Assembly (NCBI GenBank): GCA_938091475.1
Contig: CALLJI010000027.1
Location: 1-13,304, forward strand
Direction: 5' to 3'
DNA length: 13,304 nucleotides
DNA from: an uncultured Caldimicrobium sp.
Lineage (GTDB): Bacteria; Desulfobacterota; Thermodesulfobacteria; Thermodesulfobacteriales; Thermodesulfobacteriaceae
Each line of letters opens with the position of its first letter. Position 1 is the stretch's first letter. Below the pieces are notes generated by a model. That model did no database searches, was not told where the DNA came from, and saw only the letters and a program-made list of their open reading frames with translations. Of this stretch, positions 7,423 through 12,974 are shown in pieces. Position numbers and translations under genes: made by a program.

Positions 7423-8046
7423 CTAAAATACCCTTAAGGGTAAGTCCTTTATCTTTTTATAGTTTTCCTTTTTTAGTATCCTGAGAAATAGTAGGGCAGT
7501 CATATAAGCATCTTCCAAGGCGTTATGAAAGCTTGAAATAGGCAACTGGTATTTTTTTAATAAATCCTCAAGAGAGGCTTTATAATCTTCCACAAGATCC
7601 AAAAGGTCAATGGCGTATGGGTAAAAAGGTCCTTTGCAGTTTTCTTTTACTAGTTTTCTTATCATAGTTATATCAATGTATACATAAAAACCTACAAGAA
7701 TACAGCCTCTTGAGTATTCTATAAAATTGATGCAAGCTTCTCTTCTGTCTGTTGCTTCCTCCAAATCTTGGGGCATAATCCCGTGCACCTTGATTGATTC
7801 TTTGAATTTCCCTGAAGTTTTCAATAATATGTAAAAGCTTTTTGAAAGGTCTATCCTTAAAGATTCTATCTTTACAGCCCCTATACTTATAACTTGATCT
7901 TTTTTAAAATTCAAACCGGTGGTTTCTGTATCAAAAACTACGAAGCACGCTTCTTTGATATCTTTTTTTCTATCTATCTCCCAGTTGAACCTTTCCCATT
8001 CACTCCCCTTTAGCATTCTAAATATCAGTCTTTCTAATGCTTTCAT
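7423..8046 (-). CDS. DEDDh 3'-5' exonuclease (DnaQ-like)
   Basis: 207-residue DnaQ-superfamily exonuclease. All DEDDh residues are present: D39 and E41 in FDTETTGL, D125 in the YVYIDITMI segment (ExoII), and H174 and D179 in HNALEDA (ExoIII). A polymerase III epsilon-like ending (SLEDLLKKYQLP, then the ExoIII motif) is also visible. About 30 residues precede the nuclease core. The ExoII motif lacks the usual GHN (it reads GFYVY), but its aspartate is kept. The start overlaps the upstream CBS/nucleotidyltransferase stop (ATGA), so it is translationally coupled as the last gene of the symporter operon. A role in replication proofreading is unlikely from context. The substrate could be short oligonucleotides or RNA ends, but this is not known. 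Confidence 0.82.
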   Translation of the reverse strand: MKALERLIFRMLKGSEWERFNWEIDRKKDIKEACFVVFDTETTGLNFKKDQVISIGAVKIESLRIDLSKSFYILLKTSGKFKESIKVHGIMPQDLEEATDRREACINFIEYSRGCILVGFYVYIDITMIRKLVKENCKGPFYPYAIDLLDLVEDYKASLEDLLKKYQLPISSFHNALEDAYMTALLFLRILKKENYKKIKDLPLRVF

Positions 8047-9899
8047 TCAAAAAACCTTAAATTGTATCTATCATATAAAAAGTCTTGAAATTCTTTTATA
8101 ATTTTGAATACATCCTTTAGGGTGTTTTTCTCTGTTCTTGAAAGTTCCTGCAGATTAATATAGTTATCGGGCTTTTTTCCTTTTGTCATTTTTTTTGCTT
8201 GCGATCTAAACCTTAAACTAAGAAGATATCTGTATGCTTCTTCAAGATCCTTTGCAAGTTCATTAGTAAAAATTCCTAAACTTCTTAACGCTCTTATTCT
8301 ATCAAAGGTACTTCTCTCGGATATTCTACCCTCCAAAGCAAGGGCTCTTATACCCTGAGTTATTGGGAAAATTCCTCCTTTCTTTATATCTAACTCTCCT
8401 CTGTGTTCACCTGTTTTTTCTACTATAAACTCTTTGAAAAATCCTAAGGGTGGTCTAGATCTTACTGCATCCACGGCAAGGAAGGGTAAAAACCCAGGAT
8501 TTTCCTTTAAACTTTTAAGAATACTATTCCATAGATCTTCAGATAACCTTTGATCTCCAAAAACATTTCTAAAATCAAAAAATATGGCAATGTTTAATAT
8601 ATTTTCTGATTTTGGTTTTTCAATCCAATTTCTTACTGCCTGTTGCCACTCTTTTAAAGATTTTCTCCAAAAGGAATTTGATACCATAACATTTCCAGGA
8701 CAGGGTGGAAAACCTATTTCAAGTAAGGTGTTAATGTATACCTTTGAAAATCTATCAAAGTACTGCCTAGCATCAAACTCCAAAATTGGGTCTTCCTGAT
8801 AAATAAGGGCATTGTCTTGGTCGGTTTTAAGGCTTTGTTCCCTTCTCCCCTCACTACCAAGAACCACGATGCTAAAGGGTACTGAGGGTTCTTCTCCCAG
8901 TCGATTAATAGTAATGTAAACAGCCTTTTTCATAAACCGGTCGTTAATCTCCGATATATACTCAGAAAGTCTTTCTGGGTCTGTTCCTTGAAAAACAAGA
9001 TCCAAGACTTGTTCCTTTACGAGTTTATACAAATATTTCAAATCTTCTACGCTTTTGGCTTTGTCTATTTCTTTAATCAATAAAACTGCATTCTTGCTTT
9101 CGTAGGCTATTAAATCTCTATCTTCAATAACACCTATGGGTTTACCATCTTTAACCAACAAAAGTTTTCTTATTGCATACTTTGACATTAAATACATAGC
9201 ATCATAAAGAGTGCTATTACTTTCTATGGATATTAGGGGGAAGGATGCAATGCTCTCAAGCTTTACTTCGCTGGGGGATAGACCTTTAGCCAAAACCTTT
9301 TTCAGAACATCCCTTTCTGTTATTATTCCAAACCCCTTTTGCATACTAACTAAAAGATAAGTACTATCCATAGCAACCATCTCTTTTATAGCATCTTCAA
9401 CCGTCTTTTCTCCATCTAAAACTAAAAGAGGTCTAGGATTTATACTTACAAGAGAAATATTTGTGTATTTTTCTATACCATGCTTGAATTCCTTTTTTTC
9501 TGCCAATTGTATTCTCTTGGCAAGTTTTCTTGAGAAGTATTCCCTAAAGGCTTCGTTGTTGCTTATAAGTTTGTTGAAGATCTTTTTATTAAGAAGAAAA
9601 ACTACACTATCTTCCAAAGCTTTCGCAGTAGAGCTTGGTGGTTCCGAGGTCATAAGATATATATAACCAAAACATTCTCCTTCATGAAGATATTCAATTA
9701 CTTCTTCATCTTTCTCAAGTAAGAGACTACCCTTTCTAAGGATATACAAAAATTCCAAAGGGGTAGAGCCTTCTTTAAATAGAATTTCTCCCTTCTTGTA
9801 ATACTCAACAATAAGACTTTGGGCTATGCTTTGAATTTCCCCTTTATCCAATTGGTTAAAGGGTTCTATTTCAGAGAGAAACTTTTCTGCATCAAGCAT
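8043..9899 (-). CDS. cNMP-binding / CBS-pair / DUF294 nucleotidyltransferase signalling protein
   Basis: 618-residue cytoplasmic multidomain protein. Domains in order: cyclic-nucleotide-binding-like domain (about 10-130), two CBS repeats (about 155-205 and 214-268), DUF294/GlnD-like nucleotidyltransferase (about 285-430) and a DUF294 C-terminal helical domain (about 470-612). The nucleotidyltransferase signature is intact: GSEGRREQ (348-355) and TDQDNAL (359-365). In the first domain, the phosphate-binding cassette has lost the usual Glu (FGYI at 77-80 instead of FGE) and Arg (PSSTA at 88-92 instead of PRSA), so cAMP binding in the classical way is doubtful. Such proteins often sit beside VC_2705-type acetate or other sodium symporters together with a DEDDh nuclease, as here. 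The likely role is nucleotide-dependent control of transport or acid metabolism; the target is unknown. Its ATG shares one base with the preceding stop (TAATG). Confidence 0.88.
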   Translation of the reverse strand: MLDAEKFLSEIEPFNQLDKGEIQSIAQSLIVEYYKKGEILFKEGSTPLEFLYILRKGSLLLEKDEEVIEYLHEGECFGYIYLMTSEPPSSTAKALEDSVVFLLNKKIFNKLISNNEAFREYFSRKLAKRIQLAEKKEFKHGIEKYTNISLVSINPRPLLVLDGEKTVEDAIKEMVAMDSTYLLVSMQKGFGIITERDVLKKVLAKGLSPSEVKLESIASFPLISIESNSTLYDAMYLMSKYAIRKLLLVKDGKPIGVIEDRDLIAYESKNAVLLIKEIDKAKSVEDLKYLYKLVKEQVLDLVFQGTDPERLSEYISEINDRFMKKAVYITINRLGEEPSVPFSIVVLGSEGRREQSLKTDQDNALIYQEDPILEFDARQYFDRFSKVYINTLLEIGFPPCPGNVMVSNSFWRKSLKEWQQAVRNWIEKPKSENILNIAIFFDFRNVFGDQRLSEDLWNSILKSLKENPGFLPFLAVDAVRSRPPLGFFKEFIVEKTGEHRGELDIKKGGIFPITQGIRALALEGRISERSTFDRIRALRSLGIFTNELAKDLEEAYRYLLSLRFRSQAKKMTKGKKPDNYINLQELSRTEKNTLKDVFKIIKEFQDFLYDRYNLRFFE

Positions 9900-10126
9900 T
9901 ATATCAATTTTATGACTAAATACCTAAGTATCAACAGGGTTATCACTATTACAAGCGTATGGCAGCAGGGAAGGAAAGAGACCAGCTTATAGGCTGGTTG
10001 AGTAGCTATGTAAAGTATGTTGTAGAAGAAATTTCTTCTATCGGTGGTAAACAAAGAGAGAGTGGCCCGCCCTATAACGAGCCACATATAAAAGGCAAGC
10101 GTGTAATTTAAAAATTGCTCTATCAT
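9899..10126 (-). CDS. Small membrane protein, YggT-like
   Basis: 75-residue protein with two hydrophobic segments (about 6-26 and 55-73). Between them are a RATLS motif at 20-24 and a TQPAYKLVSFLP stretch, resembling the R-A-x-x-S and T-x-P-x-x-x-x-x-x-x-x-P pattern of YggT proteins. YggT proteins are usually around 90-180 residues, with one or two such repeats; this is a minimal single-repeat form without the usual SW after the motif. A CCH triplet occurs at 54-56. Start ATG overlaps the symporter stop by 4 bp, and the stop shares a base with the next start, so this is clearly a translated member of the operon. Function unknown; a role as accessory subunit of the symporter is a guess from position. 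Family assignment is moderate. Confidence 0.6.
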   Translation of the reverse strand: MIEQFLNYTLAFYMWLVIGRATLSLFTTDRRNFFYNILYIATQPAYKLVSFLPCCHTLVIVITLLILRYLVIKLI

Positions 10127-12123
10127 TCTTCTGCGCCAGCTTTTACGGCACCCTTTGGATAGCGTATATTGTCTACAAACTCCTGGATATTTTGGGGAGG
10201 TGGAGTGGTAAATCTTGAGACTATGAGGGCTACCAAGAAGTTAAGAGGCATTCCAAAGATGCCAGCAGCTATAGGCTTTATACCAAAAAGCGCTACTCCT
10301 TTAAACCTACTAAGATAGAGATATACCATTGTAACTCCAAGACCAACAATAATACCAGCTACTGCTCCCTGTTTGTTCATTCTTTTGTCCCATATACCAA
10401 GCACTAATACTGGGAATAGAGATGCAGCAGCTAAGGAGAAAGCCCAAGCAACAAGCTCTACAATTATGGCAAGTCTAAAGCTTGCAACATAAGCACCAAA
10501 AAGAGCAACTATAAGAAGCAGGGCTTTTCCAATCTTAACCCTTGTGGATGGAGCAAGGTTCGGATTTATTATTTTGTAATAAAGATCATGAGATATTGCA
10601 TTAGATATGGTTATGATTAGACCATCTGCTGTAGAGAGGGCTGCTGCCAATCCACCAGCGGCCACAAATCCTGCTATTACATAGGGTAGTCCTGCTATCT
10701 CTGGAGTAGCAAGCACTATCATATCTGGATGTATGGATATTTCAGCAAACTGCACTATTCCATCAAGATTTAGGTCTCTTATGGTTATAAGGTTTACCTT
10801 TGCCCATTTCTGTACCCAATCGGGCAACTGATCAAAGGCTTTGCCAACAAGGTTTAGCATTTCATAACTACCAAAGGCAGCATAGGCTGGAGCCGTAATA
10901 TAAAGTAGAAGTATGAAGAAAAGAGCCCAACCTGCAGATGTCCTTGCCTCTCTTACCGTTGGCGTTGTGTAAAATCTCATTATCACATGTGGAAGTCCGG
11001 CGGTTCCTAACATTAACATTAGTGTTAAAGCAAGAAAATTAAACATTCCTTTTGCATCAGAAGGAGGCGCAACATATGACTTAGGTGGTTTAGAAGCTTC
11101 TTGGGTTTTTTTCATTGCCTCGGTCCACTTTTCCTTGGCTTCTTGAGGTGATTTTGGATAATCTTTTATTTGCTTTTCTATCTCTGCCCTCTTTGGATCG
11201 TTGGGAGGGAGTGTATTTAGCTTATTTTCAAGCTCTAACTTGCCTTGTTCCCAGCTTGTTGGCAAGGCTTCTATCTTTGCTTTTAATTCCTCTGCTTTTC
11301 TTTTGTGTATTTCTCTTACTTCTATTTCCTTTGGGTCACCCTTAAGCTGAGCAAATTTTTGTTCTATACCCTGTAAAGCAAAACCATAAGAGATTTGTGA
11401 AATTGGGTTGCCTGTATACTTAAGAGAAAGTACTGTAACTGGTATCAAGTAGGCAATTATTAGTACTATATATTGAGCCACCTGAGTCCAGGTAACAGCT
11501 CTCATACCACCCAGGAAGGAACAAACTAATATACCAGCGAGACCAACAAAAACACCAATTTCAAAGGGCAGCCCCAGGAGTCTGCTTGCTATAATCCCAA
11601 CACCCGTTATCTGAGCTACTAAGTATGTAAAGGAAACTATAATGGTAGCTAATATTCCAACTATTCTTGGAATTTTTCCCCCATATCTCGCATCAAGAAA
11701 GTCTGGAATAGTATAAGCACCAAATTTTCTTAAGTAGGGGGCTATTAGAACACCCAAAAGCACATATCCACCCGTCCATCCCATTATAAAAGCAAGACCG
11801 TTATAACCTTGTAAGGCAAGGGCACCAGCCATACCTATAAAAGAAGCGGCAGACATCCAGTCAGCAGCAGTTGCCATACCATTAAAAATCGCAGGTACTC
11901 GTCTACCAGCAACATAATATTCTGCCAATTGGCCAGTTCTAGAAATTATTCCTATTATTGCATAAACGGCAATGGTTCCAAAAAGAAATACATAGCCTAT
12001 AAAGGTAGGGGAGAGGTTAAAAAGCTTTTCACCTATATATAAAAGTAAAAGTAGTAAGATAAGCCCACCTGTGTATATAGCGTAAACCTTTTTAAGTCTC
12101 TCAACAAAGCTTCTCTCCGCCAT
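10123..12123 (-). CDS. Sodium:solute symporter, large subunit (VC_2705/ActP-like)
   Basis: Inner-membrane sodium/solute symporter (SSS family, LeuT fold), 666 residues from the chosen start. The start at 12123 is preferred over one 7 codons upstream because GGAGGAGG lies six bases before it and the preceding gene ends 1 base away. Segments close to the acetate permease ActP include WMSAASFIGMAG, TAGLPHVIMRFYTT (374-387) with REAR just after, and SHDLYYK (511-517). About 13 hydrophobic helices are visible. Two departures from ActP: a charged, helix-rich insert of about 110 residues (247-356), and a perfect EF-hand-like loop, DLNLDGIVQFAE, starting at D450. LeuT-fold topology places both outside the cytoplasm. 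The partner DUF4212 subunit is encoded directly upstream. The likely substrate is acetate or a similar short organic acid; this is inferred from the family. Confidence 0.9.
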   Translation of the reverse strand: MAERSFVERLKKVYAIYTGGLILLLLLLYIGEKLFNLSPTFIGYVFLFGTIAVYAIIGIISRTGQLAEYYVAGRRVPAIFNGMATAADWMSAASFIGMAGALALQGYNGLAFIMGWTGGYVLLGVLIAPYLRKFGAYTIPDFLDARYGGKIPRIVGILATIIVSFTYLVAQITGVGIIASRLLGLPFEIGVFVGLAGILVCSFLGGMRAVTWTQVAQYIVLIIAYLIPVTVLSLKYTGNPISQISYGFALQGIEQKFAQLKGDPKEIEVREIHKRKAEELKAKIEALPTSWEQGKLELENKLNTLPPNDPKRAEIEKQIKDYPKSPQEAKEKWTEAMKKTQEASKPPKSYVAPPSDAKGMFNFLALTLMLMLGTAGLPHVIMRFYTTPTVREARTSAGWALFFILLLYITAPAYAAFGSYEMLNLVGKAFDQLPDWVQKWAKVNLITIRDLNLDGIVQFAEISIHPDMIVLATPEIAGLPYVIAGFVAAGGLAAALSTADGLIITISNAISHDLYYKIINPNLAPSTRVKIGKALLLIVALFGAYVASFRLAIIVELVAWAFSLAAASLFPVLVLGIWDKRMNKQGAVAGIIVGLGVTMVYLYLSRFKGVALFGIKPIAAGIFGMPLNFLVALIVSRFTTPPPQNIQEFVDNIRYPKGAVKAGAEE

Positions 12124-12124
12124 A

Positions 12125-12382
12125 TTAATCCTCCTCCACACCATATTTTCTATCTATTTCATCCATTCTTCTTGCATAAAAGATTATCAGAAGAAGAAAG
12201 ACTATCAATGCTCCTTGAGAACCCATATAGTAACCAAGGGGAAAACCAAAAATAACTATTTTGTTCAAAATACCAGATATCAAGGCCGCACCGTAAGATA
12301 CAAGAGCCCAAACCAACAAAACAATCATCATAAGCCTGCGATTTTCTCGCCAATAGTCTTGCAACTTTTCTTTTGTTATCAT
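12125..12382 (-). CDS. Sodium:solute symporter small subunit (DUF4212)
   Basis: 85-residue protein with two membrane helices (about 17-38 and 52-70) and charged ends. The segments YWRENRR (10-16), IFGFPLGYYMGSQG (44-57) and YARRMDEIDRKYG (69-81) match the DUF4212 family, which accompanies VC_2705-type symporters. The start at 12382 is chosen because GGGAGGG (12389-12395) lies six bases upstream. A longer frame beginning with a TTG at 12400 would place that site inside the gene. It is the first gene of the symporter operon and ends 1 base before the large subunit start. It probably forms a complex with, or stabilises, the large subunit. Confidence 0.88.
   Translation of the reverse strand: MITKEKLQDYWRENRRLMMIVLLVWALVSYGAALISGILNKIVIFGFPLGYYMGSQGALIVFLLLIIFYARRMDEIDRKYGVEED
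12130..12138 (-). promoter_or_regulatory. Ribosome binding site that decides the symporter start
   Basis: TGGAGGAGG on the minus strand, followed by ATTAAT and then ATG 12123. An alternative in-frame start at 12144 lies upstream of this site, overlapping the DUF4212 gene, and has no comparable site of its own. Confidence 0.8.
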
Positions 12383-12388
12383 ACCTTT

Positions 12389-12395
12389 CCCTCCC
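12389..12395 (-). promoter_or_regulatory. Ribosome binding site that decides the DUF4212 start
   Basis: GGGAGGG on the minus strand, then AAAGGT, then ATG 12382. It excludes the longer reading from the TTG at 12400. Confidence 0.75.
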
Positions 12396-12416
12396 TTCAA
12401 AAATTTTGAAAATTCA

Positions 12417-12444
12417 ATTTTACATTTTTTAAATTCAATGTCAA
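12417..12444 (-). promoter_or_regulatory. Probable sigma-70 promoter of the symporter operon
   Basis: On the minus strand, TTGACA (12439-12444), a 16-base AT-rich spacer and TAAAAT (12417-12422). Transcription would start near 12410, giving a leader of about 28 bases that holds the DUF4212 ribosome binding site. The spacer is one base short of ideal, and the region is AT-rich enough for alternative -10 boxes. Confidence 0.6.
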
Positions 12445-12465
12445 GATAATACTAGAACGTTGTGG

Positions 12466-12512
12466 TTACTATTTTAAAATGTCACACTTAATTACTATTT
12501 TGAAATGTCACA
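12466..12512 (-). repeat. Two tandem 21-bp repeats upstream of the symporter promoter
   Basis: On the plus strand, TTACTATTTTAAAATGTCACA (12466-12486) and the copy at 12492-12512 differ at one base (A to G at the 11th position) and lie 26 bp apart. An 8-bp inverted partner to the end of the first copy (TCACACTT at 12482-12489) occurs at 12519-12526 (AAGTGTGA). They centre about 66 and 92 bases upstream of the predicted symporter transcription start, on consistent helical spacing. They could be activator sites for the operon, or the multiple terminal repeats of a lost insertion sequence (IS21-type elements carry such repeats). The sequence alone does not decide. Confidence 0.6.
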
Positions 12513-12553
12513 TGTTGGAAGTGTGATAAGCTCTACTAAAAAAGATTTTGTAT

Positions 12554-12609
12554 GTAGGGGCACGGCACGCCGTGCCCTTAAATGGGCAACCGCAAGGGTT
12601 GCCCCTACA
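12554..12609. repeat. Inverted REP pair (BIME-like unit 1)
   Basis: GTAG plus a 9-bp-stem hairpin (12558-12577), a short TTAAAT spacer, then a second hairpin with an 8-bp stem and GCAAG loop (12584-12604) followed by CTACA. The unit is thus bounded by TGTAG and CTACA as two elements head to head. Confidence 0.65.
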
Positions 12610-12882
12610 ATTTTTTAAATTTCTGGGCAATTCTTGAATTGCCCCTACCCTTTTTTGTTATTTCGGGCTCAGCGTGCTGTGCCCCTACCAATATTTCTCG
12701 CGGGCTAAAGCCTGTAGCTACCTTTTTTATGTATGGGCACGGCATTGCCGTGCCCAAATGGGTTTTAAACCGCATTTTGGGCAGCCGCAAGGGCTGCCCC
12801 TACATTTCTTAAATTTTTGGGCAAATCATGATATACCCATACAAAATCTTTCTCTCAGGAGGTGCGATTTCACGAATCACCC
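12558..12882. repeat. Tract of REP/BIME-like hairpin repeats
   Basis: A gene-free stretch with a series of 20- to 24-base hairpins separated by AT-rich linkers: 12558-12577, 12584-12604, 12625-12644, 12665-12684, 12699-12722, 12735-12755, 12779-12799, a degenerate one at 12819-12838 and a last one at 12861-12882. Most have arms beginning GGGC and ending GCCC, but the stem interiors differ: GGCACGGC, GGCAACC, GGCAATT, GGCAGCC. Compensating changes keep the pairing, so structure rather than sequence is conserved. GTAG precedes the first stem, and CTAC follows the second, third, fourth and seventh, which is the tetranucleotide-plus-hairpin layout of REP elements mobilised by Y1 (RAYT) transposases. 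Open frames here are by-products of the palindromes. Confidence 0.8.
12731..12804. repeat. Inverted REP pair (BIME-like unit 2)
   Basis: GTAT (a degraded GTAG) precedes a perfect 9-bp stem at 12735-12755. A short GGTTTTAAACC-type inverted repeat lies at 12760-12771, then an 8-bp stem with the same GCAAG loop as unit 1 (12779-12799) followed by CTACA. Confidence 0.6.
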
Positions 12883-12936
12883 AAATTTATGGGGCATAGC
12901 AAAAGGATCCCACTTTTAGAACATTCTCCATAAAGG

Positions 12937-12964
12937 TTGATAAGTTTTAAAGGTGCATTAAATT
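12937..12964 (+). promoter_or_regulatory. Possible promoter of the FmdB-type gene
   Basis: TTGATA (12937-12942), 16 bases, then TAAATT (12959-12964). Transcription would begin only a few bases before ATG 12975, giving a nearly leaderless message. This would agree with the lack of a ribosome binding site close to that ATG. The boxes are weak and the region is AT-rich. Confidence 0.3.
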
Positions 12965-12974
12965 TTTTTTAGCT

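Noticed and set aside
7431..7440. Palindrome CCCTTAAGGG
   Set aside because: It lies within the last codons of the exonuclease gene, is short, and is expected by chance.
12123..12400. Longer starts for the symporter (12144) and DUF4212 (12400) genes
   Set aside because: Strong ribosome binding sites lie directly before the shorter starts and would be inside the longer ones. The longer DUF4212 reading also needs a TTG start.
12482..12526. CRP-type operator from the TCACA and TGTGA half sites
   Set aside because: The half sites are everted and more than 30 bases apart, not arranged as TGTGA-N6-TCACA.
12550..12882. CRISPR array
   Set aside because: The hairpin units are not identical to each other, spacing varies, the linkers are AT-rich and short, and no cas gene is present.
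12582..12919. Overlapping open frames on both strands in the intergenic repeat tract
   Set aside because: They run through the palindromic repeats, resemble no protein family, have no ribosome binding sites, and have Cys/Pro-rich translations typical of GGGC/GCCC hairpins.
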